A stretch of 64,000 bases of DNA, from NCBI GenBank assembly GCA_001804705.1, contig MHAY01000071.1:1-64000 (forward strand), read 5' to 3'. Below the pieces are notes generated by a model that was not told where the DNA came from, searched no databases, and was given only the letters and a program-made list of their open reading frames with translations. The translations under genes and the position numbers were made by a program. This document shows positions 52,052-61,589 of this stretch, one piece after another. Within the stretch, counting starts at the first letter, position 1. Each line of letters opens with the position of its first letter. The DNA comes from Ignavibacteria bacterium RIFOXYC2_FULL_35_21. GTDB taxonomy: Bacteria; Bacteroidota; Ignavibacteria; Kapaibacteriales; UBA2268.

Positions 52052-54571
52052 ATGCAGTCAATAGTAAATATAGCAATACCTATTCCGGGAAATCAATTGT
52101 TTTCATACAGGATTTCTCACGGCTCCGATGAAAGCACCTTAGTTGGCAGAAGAGCTCTTGTTCCCTTTGGTAAGAGGACTTTGACAGGGTACATAGTTGA
52201 AATGTGTAAGGATAATAAAAAAGAAGGCTTGAAATCGGTTTATGAACTATTGGATTCCGAACCTGTTTTCTCTAACGAAATGCTTGAACTGACTAACTGG
52301 ATTGCAGATTATTATTTCTGCTCTTGGGGTATAGTGCTGAAATCTGCTATTCCTTCAGGTATGTCACCAAAAAGCGTGATCAAGGTACAGCTTGTCTATT
52401 CTCCAACTGAAAATGAATTAAATGAAATCCAAAAAAAATCACCAAAGAAAGCGGCTTTAATTCGGTTTTTGTCAGGGCATAATGATTTTCTTACGATTAA
52501 TTATCTTGAAGAAAATCTGAAATCAGGCTCTGTGGCGGCTCATCTCGAAGCACTCGAGCAAATTAACTGGGTTAAAATAAACAGAATGATTGAAGATGAT
52601 ATTGCTCCCAAAACTCAAAAAGCAGTCATTCTTTCACAGGAATTAGTAGATGATTATGACAAATTCAAAAATGCTTTGATTGAATTAGACAAGAAATCAA
52701 TCAGGCAGTCACTATTATTAAATTATATCAATCAACATTTCTTAGAATCACATAAACCGGTATTAATAACGGATGCTATAAAAGCAACGAAATCAAATTA
52801 TCAATCTATAAATTCATTAGCATCAAAAAATTTGATTGAAATACTTGAAGTCGAGGTTGACCGCTCTGCTCCTATTGAAATAAAAGAATCTCTATCACAA
52901 AGAGACGAGAGCAAGCTTCTACTTAATGAAGAACAGTCTCATGCTTTAAATGAGATAATTACAGGATATAATAATTCTAATTTCAATGTTTTTCTTCTGC
53001 ATGGAGTTACGGGAAGTGGTAAAACACTAGTGTATATTCATGCAATCAGGCAAGTCATAACAACAGGGAAAACAGCCCTTATACTTGTCCCTGAAATATC
53101 ATTAACACCTCAGTTGATTGACCGTTTCAAATCCGTTTTCCATGAGAAAATCGCAGTGCTTCACTCACGTATGTCCGAAGGGGAGAGATATGACACATGG
53201 AGAGCAATAAAAAAAGGGGATGCTAAAATCGTCATTGGAGCACGTTCTGCAATATTTGCTCCTTTGAATAATATTGGATTAGTCATTGTTGATGAAGAAC
53301 ACGAGCCATCTTTCAAGCAGAATGAACCTGACCCCAAATACAATGCAAGGGATGTCGCACTTGTTCGCGGAAAAATTGTTCATGCGGTTGTCGTTCTTGG
53401 CTCGGCAACACCTTCAATCGAGAGTATGTACAATGCAAACACTGGCAAATACAGACTTCTTAACATTACCCAAAGAGCAGACGGAGCCAATCTTCCAAAA
53501 ATTGAAATTGTGAATATAATTGAATCTAAAAGAAAAAATGAAGTTACAGGTATCCTGACGAAGACTCTTCTTCAGGAAATTGAAAAACGTGTCATAAAAA
53601 AAGAAGGTGTGATTTTATTCCAGAACAGGCGTGGCTTTGCCGTCTATCTCGAATGTCCCGAATGTGCCCATATTCCCATGTGTAAAAATTGCTCTGTTAC
53701 TTTAACATACCACAAAGCTAAAGGACAGCTACGCTGTCATTACTGCGGCTATACTGTAAATGCTTCAAAGAAATGCCAGGCTTGTTCGCATTCTCCGATG
53801 AAGGAGGTTGGCTTTGGCACTCAGAGAATCGAGGATGACCTCAATGAATGGTTTAAGGAAAAAGAGATTAAGCCTGTAATTGCAAGAATGGACTTGGATA
53901 CTACTTCGAGAAAAGATGCTCATAGAAAAATACTCCAGGCGTTTTCAAACGGGCAAACAGATATCCTTATCGGTACACAAATGGTCGCTAAGGGTTTGGA
54001 TTTTGACAGGGTAACATTGGTAGGCGTCGTTAATGCTGATTTACAACTTTATCTTCCCGATTTTCGTGCTTCCGAAAGAACATTCCAGCTTCTGACACAA
54101 GTATCAGGCAGGGCAGGGCGTACAAGTGAAAAAGAGGGAGAAGTAATTATTCAGTCATCTCACCCCGAACATCCTGCTATTCAATCTGCTTTAAACGGTT
54201 CTTATACTGAATTTTATGAAAATGAAATAAAAGCACGAAAGGATGCCCTATACCCGCCTTACACAAGATTCAATGTTATTCTTTTTTCCGGGAAAAATGC
54301 AAAAAAGGTGGATGAATGTTCCGAGAATTTTAAAAGCTTACTTCCTCATGATAGAAAATATATATTGGCTCTGGGTCCTGTCGAACCTGTTATCCCCAAG
54401 GTTAGAAACAATTTTAGGAGATTAATAGTTATAAAAAATAATAAGAAAACTGACCCATCCGGAAAGCAATTGAGACACATCTTTGCAGAAGCATATGATG
54501 TATATAATGAAAAATATGCATCTTCATCAGTTAAAGTTGTATTTGATATTGATTCCTATTCGGGATTATAA
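52052..54571 (+). CDS. priA: Primosomal replication restart helicase PriA
   Basis: 839 residues. The N-terminal DNA-binding domain starts VNIAIPIPGNQLFSYR. The helicase has Walker A LLHGVTGSGKTLVYIH, Walker B VIVDEEHEPSFK and LVLGSATPSIES-like VVLGSATPSIE. A zinc-binding insert runs CPECAHIPMCKNCS...CHYCG...CQAC with eight Cys, and GTQMVAKGLDFDRV and QVSGRAGR follow. PriA reloads the replisome at stalled forks. It is slightly longer than E. coli PriA (732). It stands alone downstream of a REP-like element. Confidence 0.95.
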   Translation: MQSIVNIAIPIPGNQLFSYRISHGSDESTLVGRRALVPFGKRTLTGYIVEMCKDNKKEGLKSVYELLDSEPVFSNEMLELTNWIADYYFCSWGIVLKSAIPSGMSPKSVIKVQLVYSPTENELNEIQKKSPKKAALIRFLSGHNDFLTINYLEENLKSGSVAAHLEALEQINWVKINRMIEDDIAPKTQKAVILSQELVDDYDKFKNALIELDKKSIRQSLLLNYINQHFLESHKPVLITDAIKATKSNYQSINSLASKNLIEILEVEVDRSAPIEIKESLSQRDESKLLLNEEQSHALNEIITGYNNSNFNVFLLHGVTGSGKTLVYIHAIRQVITTGKTALILVPEISLTPQLIDRFKSVFHEKIAVLHSRMSEGERYDTWRAIKKGDAKIVIGARSAIFAPLNNIGLVIVDEEHEPSFKQNEPDPKYNARDVALVRGKIVHAVVVLGSATPSIESMYNANTGKYRLLNITQRADGANLPKIEIVNIIESKRKNEVTGILTKTLLQEIEKRVIKKEGVILFQNRRGFAVYLECPECAHIPMCKNCSVTLTYHKAKGQLRCHYCGYTVNASKKCQACSHSPMKEVGFGTQRIEDDLNEWFKEKEIKPVIARMDLDTTSRKDAHRKILQAFSNGQTDILIGTQMVAKGLDFDRVTLVGVVNADLQLYLPDFRASERTFQLLTQVSGRAGRTSEKEGEVIIQSSHPEHPAIQSALNGSYTEFYENEIKARKDALYPPYTRFNVILFSGKNAKKVDECSENFKSLLPHDRKYILALGPVEPVIPKVRNNFRRLIVIKNNKKTDPSGKQLRHIFAEAYDVYNEKYASSSVKVVFDIDSYSGL

Positions 54572-54635
54572 ATTAAAAAAATCATAACTTTTCAAAAAAA
54601 ACTCCGTATAATTATAGAGAAGATTAGAACACAAA

Positions 54636-54968
54636 GTGAAAAATATAATTAACAAGTTATTATATAGGGAAACATTAAAAAAATATTTCGAACCGGAATT
54701 GTTATTCTGGATTGTAGCCCTTTTATATCTTTCATTAATAAATGTAGAAGCTCATACACATTTCAGCTTTTGCCCATTGCATAATCTTGGAATTGAATGG
54801 TGCCCCGGATGCGGCTTAGGCAGGTCAATATCTTATCTACTTCACGGGAATATTTTGCAATCATTCGAAGCTCATTGGCTGGGCCCTATTGCTTTTTTAA
54901 TCATATTATTCAGAATATATCAATTAATAAGAAATTTAGTTTTAAGAAATAAAATTATTTATCAATAA
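54636..54968 (+). CDS. DUF2752 membrane protein
   Basis: 110 residues with a GTG start (54636). The motif FCPLHNLGIEWCPGCGLGRS is the Cys-Gly signature of DUF2752, flanked by two hydrophobic segments (FWIVALLYLSLINV and WLGPIAFLIILFRIYQL). Function unknown. It is 9 bp ahead of a TM2-domain gene, a pairing common in Bacteroidota. Confidence 0.82.
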   Translation: MKNIINKLLYRETLKKYFEPELLFWIVALLYLSLINVEAHTHFSFCPLHNLGIEWCPGCGLGRSISYLLHGNILQSFEAHWLGPIAFLIILFRIYQLIRNLVLRNKIIYQ

Positions 54969-54977
54969 GGAGGAATT

Positions 54978-55331
54978 ATGGCAGATGTTTTTAACTACTT
55001 ACCGATGCTCGAGGGCGAAGAACTAATGTACGTTCAGCATTTAATCAAGGATTTGTCCGACGACCAGGCTAAGCAGTTTGCAATGATATATTCGGCTCGT
55101 CGCAAAGACCCTCAGATAATTTTGATTACATGCCTCGTAGGTTTTCTAGGCATTGCAGGAATCCATAGGTTTTTGCTCGAACAAATCGGTATGGGTATTT
55201 TGTATATTCTGACCGGAGGCTTGTGTTGGATTGGTACAATCGTTGACCTTGTAAATTACAAGAAATTGACTTATGAATACAATCTGAAAATTGCAAATGA
55301 TGTTTCAATGATAATCAAAAGCAGAAATTAA
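54978..55331 (+). CDS. TM2 domain protein
   Basis: 117 residues. The TM2 domain occupies about 50-105: LITCLVGFLGIAGIHRFLLEQIGMGILYI and GGLCWIGTIVDLVNYKK, two helices joined by a short turn. The N-terminal half is an acidic helix. A strong ribosome binding site AAGGAGG precedes the ATG. TM2 proteins are of unknown role. It is co-transcribed with DUF2752 and followed by a good terminator. Confidence 0.85.
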   Translation: MADVFNYLPMLEGEELMYVQHLIKDLSDDQAKQFAMIYSARRKDPQIILITCLVGFLGIAGIHRFLLEQIGMGILYILTGGLCWIGTIVDLVNYKKLTYEYNLKIANDVSMIIKSRN

Positions 55332-55350
55332 TTTTATATAATTGGTTATG

Positions 55351-55384
55351 GCGTCAGGAGTAACTCCTGACGCTGTTTTTTTTA
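55351..55384 (+). terminator. Terminator after the DUF2752-TM2 pair
   Basis: GCGTCAGGAGTTACTCC-type stem: GCGTCAGGAGT (55351-55361) pairs with ACTCCTGACGC, then TGTTTTTTTT. It also marks the boundary with the convergent HAD gene. Confidence 0.9.
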
Positions 55385-55918
55385 TTTCAATTTACTGAAC
55401 AAGTTAGTAAATACTTCATCCAGGTTCCGAAAAACATAGTCGGCATTTGGGAAATCACCATTCTTAGCAGGTTTCAGTAAAACTGTTTTTAAGCCTGCTC
55501 TTTTTCCAGCCGTAACATCTGATTTTCTATCTCCTATCATCCACGAATTTTCAATATCTATATCCCATTTTTCAATTGCTTCCAGGAGCATTCCGGGATT
55601 TGGCTTCCGCCTGAAACTGTTGTTTTCGGCAAGTTCGGTGGAGTAGTAAATATCATCGAAATTACTTCCCGTCAATTCCTTTAATTTGCTTTGCATATAT
55701 CCATGAACTATCTCCAGCTCTTTTTCTGTCATTAATCCTTTGCCTATTCCCTGCTGGTTTGTTGTCAGTATTGTCAGATAAGCTGCCGATTTAATATTCT
55801 TAAAAAATTTAATAAAATCGGGCACAAACCTAAAATCTTCTGCTGATTTGATATATTTCCCAACTATTCGGAAATTAACAACACCGTCTCTATCAAAAAA
55901 AATTGCTTTGCGTTTCAT
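55382..55918 (-). CDS. HAD-IIIA phosphatase, GmhB/HisB-N-like
   Basis: 178 residues. HAD motif I FFDRDGVVN has both Asp; motif II is LTTNQQGIGKG; RKPNPGML carries the motif III Lys; SWMIGDRKSDVTAGKRAG is motif IV. This matches heptose 1,7-bisphosphate or histidinol-phosphate phosphatases. The Cys-rich zinc loop of classical GmhB is absent (YYSTELAENNSFRRKPNPG has no Cys). Together with the glycosyltransferase upstream it suggests LPS core or other glycan synthesis. It overlaps that gene by 1 bp. Confidence 0.82.
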   Translation of the reverse strand: MKRKAIFFDRDGVVNFRIVGKYIKSAEDFRFVPDFIKFFKNIKSAAYLTILTTNQQGIGKGLMTEKELEIVHGYMQSKLKELTGSNFDDIYYSTELAENNSFRRKPNPGMLLEAIEKWDIDIENSWMIGDRKSDVTAGKRAGLKTVLLKPAKNGDFPNADYVFRNLDEVFTNLFSKLK

Positions 55919-57138
55919 TAGTGAGCGCTATCCATTACTTCATACATAATTTTATCTAAAGCTTCAAAAACAGATTCCCATGAATGAGTCTCAACTATCA
56001 ATTTTCTTGCATTCTCAGAAATCACTTTTGTATAATTATCATCCTTCAACAATCTTATTGTATAATATGATAATTCTTCGTTTGAAATTCCAATAAGTAC
56101 ATCTTTGCCGTGTGTTGCCGGAATTCCCTGAATGCCTGTTATTGTGGTAACCACAGGGCAGCCGCAAGCCATCGCTTCAATAAGCTTATTTTGAATACCT
56201 GAACCTCCTGAGTGAGGATGTAAAAAAACTCTTGCATTTTGTAAGTATGGAACCATATCGGGTACATTCGGATATATTTTGATTGAATCAGATGCGAGAG
56301 ATTGAATTTCGCTTGAAGGATTCGCTCCGACAATGTTCAGCCTGCAATCAGGAATTTCTGATTTTACCTTTGGTAAAATATTATTCACAATATCTCTAAT
56401 CATAAGTACATTTGCCCATATATCGAGCTTACCTGCAAAAAGAATATTCTTGCGATTGGCGAATCGCTTAGGCATTCTGAATTTATTTATATCAGTTCCA
56501 TTCGTAAGCAATCTGTATTTTGGTTTCGGATTTTGAACTTGAATTGATGAAATATCCTGTTCGGTTACAAGAGTTGTTATATCAAAATAATTCACTATTT
56601 CAGGTTCGTATTTGACAAGCCGCTTGTATTCCCACCATCGTGTTAATTTCTGGATTATATTTTTTGTGCTTTGGTATGACCTTTTCTGATAAACAACCCT
56701 GCAATCCTCAGCCATCAGGATTTTATTAATCTTATAATTCTTAAGATATTCTGCTGTCCTCATGAAAAAAGCAAAAGTCATATCGAATTGTTTTTCTTTA
56801 ATTAAATCATCAACTACTCTTTTAAATTCAGGTTGTGTGTAATATCCGATTTCAAGCGGGAATCTAAAGAATGTTTTAAACAAATGCCTGATAGAAGCCA
56901 TAGCCGGACTCAATGGAATAACATGTAGTTTAAGTCCGAGCTTTTTCATTTCATTTACATATTCATCAGGTACATTTTTTCCTTGATAAAAAGAAACAAG
57001 CGTCACATCATTATTTTTTGCAAGGTAAGATAAAATATTATAAGGTTTCAGCCTGTCACCGCCAATCACAGGAAATGGCAGTCTTGCTGTCAGGAAAAGA
57101 ATTTTCAGTTTCTTATTATTTATGTTTTCGTGAACCAT
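55918..57138 (-). CDS. Glycosyltransferase family 4-like protein
   Basis: 406 residues, GT-B fold. The N-terminal Rossmann part begins LKILFLTARLPFPVIGGDRLKPYNIL, and the C-terminal part has NILFAGKLDIWANVLMI, PDCRLNIVGANPS, FLHPHSGGSGIQNKLIEAMACGCPVVT with the donor-binding Glu, and a final LDKIMYEV helix. It probably adds a sugar to a cell-surface glycan. It lies between the aminotransferase-V gene (2 bp) and the HAD phosphatase gene (1 bp overlap), in one operon. Confidence 0.87.
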   Translation of the reverse strand: MVHENINNKKLKILFLTARLPFPVIGGDRLKPYNILSYLAKNNDVTLVSFYQGKNVPDEYVNEMKKLGLKLHVIPLSPAMASIRHLFKTFFRFPLEIGYYTQPEFKRVVDDLIKEKQFDMTFAFFMRTAEYLKNYKINKILMAEDCRVVYQKRSYQSTKNIIQKLTRWWEYKRLVKYEPEIVNYFDITTLVTEQDISSIQVQNPKPKYRLLTNGTDINKFRMPKRFANRKNILFAGKLDIWANVLMIRDIVNNILPKVKSEIPDCRLNIVGANPSSEIQSLASDSIKIYPNVPDMVPYLQNARVFLHPHSGGSGIQNKLIEAMACGCPVVTTITGIQGIPATHGKDVLIGISNEELSYYTIRLLKDDNYTKVISENARKLIVETHSWESVFEALDKIMYEVMDSAH

Positions 57139-57140
57139 TA

Positions 57141-58304
57141 TTATTTAATCTTCGATATAAAATCTTTCAGAGCCGATACCAGCCTTTTATAATCATCAAT
57201 CTCATTATAAACCTGGGCTGAAATTCTGAAAAACACTTTATTATTTAATGTATGGAATGGCAGTTCAATCCTATATTCCTTCATAAAATGATTTCTCAGT
57301 TCCATAGTTGTTTTCTCATCAATAGTTATTTTTATCGGTAGTTCGATTGATGACATAAATCCCAGCATATCATATTTAGCATGTTCAGTCACATTAAGCT
57401 CTCTGCATATTAAATCTGTCGCATCACATATAAGTTTGTGATTATATTCTCTCAATTTTTCAAAACCTAATGAATTGTAAAAATCAATCGCAGGGGATAA
57501 AGAAAACCATGGTGAAGGGTTTTTAGTGCCTGTCCATGCAAATTCTTCCTGGAAACCATTCCCATGAAACAGAGAAATAGCAAGTGGATTTATTCTGTTT
57601 TGCCACTCTTTTGAAACCCACAATAATGCACATCCTTTAGGAGTGAACATCCATTTATGACAATTACCTGTATAAAAATCTGCACCAAGTGATTCAAGAT
57701 TCAACTCTAACATACCCGGTGCATGAGCCCCATCAATTATTGTTATTATTCCTTTTGACTTACAAATCCTGATTATTCCTTCTATTGGAAAAATTAGAGC
57801 AGTAGGCGATGCAATATGGTCAAGAATAATAATTTTTGTTTTTGAGTTTATTTGTTGAGTGATTATCTCAACGATTTTATCATTATCAATAACAGGAAAA
57901 GGAATATCAAACTCGATTGCTTTCGCACCGGTTCTCTCTGCAATGAACTTCATTGTATTTCTGATACCGGGATAAACATGATTTGGAGTGATAATTTCAT
58001 CACCCGGCTTTAGCTCTTTTTCCAATGACCTGAGAATTGTGTTAATGCCTGTTGTTGCATTTTCTACTAACACTAAATTTTCTTCATTAGCATTTACAAA
58101 TTTTGCAAGCCTGCTTATAGATTCTTTGAGTAAGACAGGAAATTCGTCTGCAAAAAATGAAAGAGGTTCTCTTTCGAGTCTTCTTTCAATTTCTTCTTTT
58201 GCCTGTAAAACCTTTAGTGGAGTAGCTCCGAATGAACCGTGATTCAGGAATGTAACCTCGTCATCCAGCAACCATTCATTCTTTATTTTATATCCAAATT
58301 CCAT
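57141..58304 (-). CDS. Class V PLP enzyme, isopenicillin-N-epimerase-like
   Basis: 387 residues. FLNHGSFGATP near the N-terminus, VENATTGINTILRS, IIDGAHAPGML with the cofactor Asp, and TGNCHKWMFTPKG with the PLP Lys mark the class V fold with the HGSFGA motif of isopenicillin-N-epimerase-like enzymes. The true substrate is not known; these annotations often cover cysteine desulfurase- or hercynylcysteine lyase-like functions. First gene of the operon with the glycosyltransferase and HAD genes. Confidence 0.83.
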   Translation of the reverse strand: MEFGYKIKNEWLLDDEVTFLNHGSFGATPLKVLQAKEEIERRLEREPLSFFADEFPVLLKESISRLAKFVNANEENLVLVENATTGINTILRSLEKELKPGDEIITPNHVYPGIRNTMKFIAERTGAKAIEFDIPFPVIDNDKIVEIITQQINSKTKIIILDHIASPTALIFPIEGIIRICKSKGIITIIDGAHAPGMLELNLESLGADFYTGNCHKWMFTPKGCALLWVSKEWQNRINPLAISLFHGNGFQEEFAWTGTKNPSPWFSLSPAIDFYNSLGFEKLREYNHKLICDATDLICRELNVTEHAKYDMLGFMSSIELPIKITIDEKTTMELRNHFMKEYRIELPFHTLNNKVFFRISAQVYNEIDDYKRLVSALKDFISKIK

Positions 58305-58514
58305 TTTTCTTACTTTAATAATTCATAATTTACAATTTTTAATTTTCAATTTTCTATCAATTTAAAATTTTCAATATCTAATCAAAACTCATATTATAAC
58401 TTTTTGTATTTTTTATCTTGTATAAAATAATAATTCAATCTTTATAAATTTAAATTTTGAAAATTCAATGAAAATTGAAAATTTATCTTATATTTTACAC
58501 CTTAACATATGTAT

Positions 58515-60512
58515 TCAGTTCTCACTTTCTTCAAAATCCTGAAGCACAAACCTTTCTGCAAAGCCTTCATTAATTCCATCGAGAAACCTCGTTGGTTTCG
58601 ATAGCACTATCCCTTGTTCCCTGTCATAAATATTAGTAGGATATGTCAGGTATAAATAATCCTTCGCTCTTGTACATGCCACATAGAACAGTCTTCGTTC
58701 TTCTTCAATTGAATCAATCGAATCAGCCGCTTTAGATGAAGGGAATCTGCCATCCAAAATCCAAATCAGAAACACAGCTTTCCATTCTAATCCTTTTGCA
58801 GAATGAATTGTTGTCAGTGTAAGATATTCATCCTCTTTCGATTCTTCCTCGATATCAATCACCGATTCAATCGGCGGCTTGATTGCCATATCATTCAGAA
58901 ATTCATTTGTTGATTTATATCTTTCAGCGATTGTAATGAACATTTCAATATCTTTCCATCGCTTCTGCCAGTCATCATATTTATTTTGTAGCAATGGCTT
59001 ATAAAACTCTGCAATCAGATTTGCTCTTTCCCCGATATTAATTTTTCCTGTACTAATTTCATTAATAAATATAAACATGCTATTTATTGAATCCCTTCCT
59101 TTCGGAATCCAGGTTAAGTCAGGTGATTTTGTAATATCAACACCTTTCTCAGCGATTTGTTCGATTATTCTCGTTGATGTCCTTGGCCCGACTCCGTCCA
59201 GCAGGAGCAATGCTCTGTTCCAGCTTACGGCATCTCTCGGATTTGATAGTATCTTAAAAAATGAAGTCATATCTTTTATATGTGCAGTCTCGACAAATTT
59301 CATCCCGCCGAATTTTTTGTATGGTATATTTGCCTTGTTCAGTTCAATCTCAAGGTCGAATGATAAAAAGGCGGAACGGAAAAGGATAGCCATTTCTTCA
59401 AGAGGTATTTGTTGTTCTCTCAGTTCAAGAATTTCCTGGACAAGGAAGAGAGATTGCTGCCGCTCATTCTCTGAGGTAATAATTTTCGGTTTTTCAATTG
59501 CAGATTTTCTTGAAAATAGTTCCTTCTGATATTGAAAAGGAGCAGACTTTATTATTTCATTTGTCAAAGTTAATATTTCTTGAGTGCTTCTGTAATTCTC
59601 TTCTATCTTGTATATCTTGCAATCCTTGAAGGAAAAAGGAAAATCGATTATATTCTTAAATTCTGCTCCGCGGAATGAATAAATACTTTGTGCATCATCG
59701 CCGACAGCCATGACGTTTTCATTTGGTCCTGCCAGATGTTTCACAATTTCATGCTGAAGCTTGTTTGTATCCTGATACTCATCAACCATCAGGTATGTAT
59801 ATTTTCTGTTGATTTCCTTTTTTGTATCGTGAAATTCATTCAGCAGTTTGTATAAGTACAAGAGCAGGTCATCATAATCGAGAATGTTATATTTTAGTTT
59901 GTAACTTTTGTAAGCCTGAAAGATTTGATTGATGTTATCAAGTTCCTCAAAAAAGAATGGAAAATCTTTCAGGATAACATCTTCTATATTCAGGCATCTG
60001 TTAACTGATAAATTGAAAATTTTAAGCAATGTCTCCTTCTTTGGAAATCTTTTCTTACTCTTATCAAACCGCATTTGAGTACGAAGGAGATTGATTGTGT
60101 CTTCGCTGTCCCCCTGGTCTAAAACATTGAAATTACCATCCATTCCGAGAATTTTGGAATATCTCCTGAGAATGTTGAGAGAAAATGAGTGAAAAGTACC
60201 ACCGGATACTCTTTCACATCTACCGTCGAGTAGGGTAGATGCTCGTCTCAGCATTTCTGCCGAGGCTTTTCTTGTGAATGTCAAAAGCAGAATTGAATCA
60301 GGTTGAACACCATCTTCAACCAATCTGGAAAGCCTGTAAACGAGAGTTCTGGTTTTGCCAGTCCCGGCTCCGGCAATAACGAGAGCGGCTCCGTTATTGT
60401 GCATGACGGCATCATATTGGGCAGGATTAAGTTCATTATTATATGCGATTTTATAGCCAATCCTTTTTCTTGGCTCGACATCTGTAACCCTTTTTAATTG
60501 TATTTTTTTCAA
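58515..60512 (-). CDS. UvrD/Rep-type superfamily 1 DNA helicase
   Basis: 665 residues. The Q motif is ELNPAQYDAV; Walker A is IAGAGTGKTRTLVYR; motif Ia LLLTFTRKASAEML; motif II LMVDEYQDTNKLQ; motif III GDDAQSIYSFRGAE; motif IV EENYRSTQEIL; motif V TTIHSAKGLEW; motif VI FYVACTRAKDYLYL. It unwinds DNA 3'-5' in repair or replication restart. It is shorter than UvrD/PcrA (about 720) and lacks their C-terminal tail, closer to Rep-like members. The gap downstream (58305-58514) carries only AT-rich AATTTTCAATTTT-type repeats. Confidence 0.9.
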   Translation of the reverse strand: MKKIQLKRVTDVEPRKRIGYKIAYNNELNPAQYDAVMHNNGAALVIAGAGTGKTRTLVYRLSRLVEDGVQPDSILLLTFTRKASAEMLRRASTLLDGRCERVSGGTFHSFSLNILRRYSKILGMDGNFNVLDQGDSEDTINLLRTQMRFDKSKKRFPKKETLLKIFNLSVNRCLNIEDVILKDFPFFFEELDNINQIFQAYKSYKLKYNILDYDDLLLYLYKLLNEFHDTKKEINRKYTYLMVDEYQDTNKLQHEIVKHLAGPNENVMAVGDDAQSIYSFRGAEFKNIIDFPFSFKDCKIYKIEENYRSTQEILTLTNEIIKSAPFQYQKELFSRKSAIEKPKIITSENERQQSLFLVQEILELREQQIPLEEMAILFRSAFLSFDLEIELNKANIPYKKFGGMKFVETAHIKDMTSFFKILSNPRDAVSWNRALLLLDGVGPRTSTRIIEQIAEKGVDITKSPDLTWIPKGRDSINSMFIFINEISTGKINIGERANLIAEFYKPLLQNKYDDWQKRWKDIEMFITIAERYKSTNEFLNDMAIKPPIESVIDIEEESKEDEYLTLTTIHSAKGLEWKAVFLIWILDGRFPSSKAADSIDSIEEERRLFYVACTRAKDYLYLTYPTNIYDREQGIVLSKPTRFLDGINEGFAERFVLQDFEESEN

Positions 60513-60646
60513 TCTTATTGGCTATAATAAAATAACAAATAGCAAAGTTAATTAATTGCTTTGAGACAAATAAATCAAATAATAAATTTCCATTTTACTT
60601 TATAATTATTTATTTTAATAAAATAAGTTAGTATCTATTTAATTTT

Positions 60647-61555
60647 ATGGGGTTTGTTATGCTGAAAAAATTACCTTCTTTTGTTTTATTAATTATATTT
60701 ACAGTTTCATTGTGTTTTTCTCAGAACTTTAAAGTTAGAGAAGGATTAACAACCGCAATAAATAGCTCAGGAATTTCTAATCCGGAATTATTAATGTGTG
60801 CAGCTATGAATGGAACAATTGCAGGCTCACCTATATCCTTGGAATTTAATATTAACATAGGAGTAGCTAATGCCTGGCTTTACTTTTTTAGGTCTGCTGA
60901 TGACCACAATACAAAGAAGTCAGTAGCCGTTTCAAGACAAATGAATATTTTTATACCTATCCCCCTTCCGAATAATCAGTATTTTGATAGTCTTGATAAT
61001 GAATTCGATTTAGCTTTTAGTCTTAATGATGTACCTTGGATGGATAGCGATTCAATAATTGTGTATCTAAGAAATTATCAGGTGTATTTAGATTTCATAA
61101 ATAATCATTCAAATTCTTCTGTTAGTTATGTATATCTCATGAAACCAGACCACGATCCTGGCAAGCCTGATAATACTTACTGGCTTATTATGATTAATGC
61201 AAGTGACACTTCTCTTGGATGTTTTGTAAATGCGTTAACCGGCGAGGTTATGTGTCAGGAAATACCAATTTCCTCAGTTGAAGAAAACGAAATAGGAAAT
61301 TATGAGTTGAGCATTTATCCCAATCCCGCAAAGGATAATCTTTTTATCACTCTTCCTGATAGGCTCTCAACAATAAATAACGAATTGCAAATATTCGATT
61401 CTGAAGGGAAATTGATTTATAGTTTTGCAGTAAAACCTGTTGATGGTGTCAACTTAATTTCAATACCTGTGAAACTATTCTCGGCAGGTCATTACTTTGT
61501 CAATATTACATCAGCAAAAGGAATATTATCCGGGAAATTTATCATAGAGAAGTAA
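60647..61555 (+). CDS. Secreted protein with type IX secretion C-terminal sorting domain
   Basis: 302 residues; ATG 60659 is an alternative start that gives a cleaner signal peptide (LLIIFTVSLCFSQ). The N-terminal domain of about 190 residues is unknown. The last ~75 residues are a type A sorting domain: LSIYPNPAKDNLFITL, ELQIFDSEGKLIY, LFSAGHYFVNI and KFIIEK. Cargo of this type crosses the outer membrane through the type IX machine and is cleaved and anchored at the surface. It may be co-transcribed with the next gene, 34 bp downstream. Confidence 0.82.
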   Translation: MGFVMLKKLPSFVLLIIFTVSLCFSQNFKVREGLTTAINSSGISNPELLMCAAMNGTIAGSPISLEFNINIGVANAWLYFFRSADDHNTKKSVAVSRQMNIFIPIPLPNNQYFDSLDNEFDLAFSLNDVPWMDSDSIIVYLRNYQVYLDFINNHSNSSVSYVYLMKPDHDPGKPDNTYWLIMINASDTSLGCFVNALTGEVMCQEIPISSVEENEIGNYELSIYPNPAKDNLFITLPDRLSTINNELQIFDSEGKLIYSFAVKPVDGVNLISIPVKLFSAGHYFVNITSAKGILSGKFIIEK

Positions 61556-61589
61556 GAAAAGTTATTATTAAAAAATTGTCAGGTATCTC

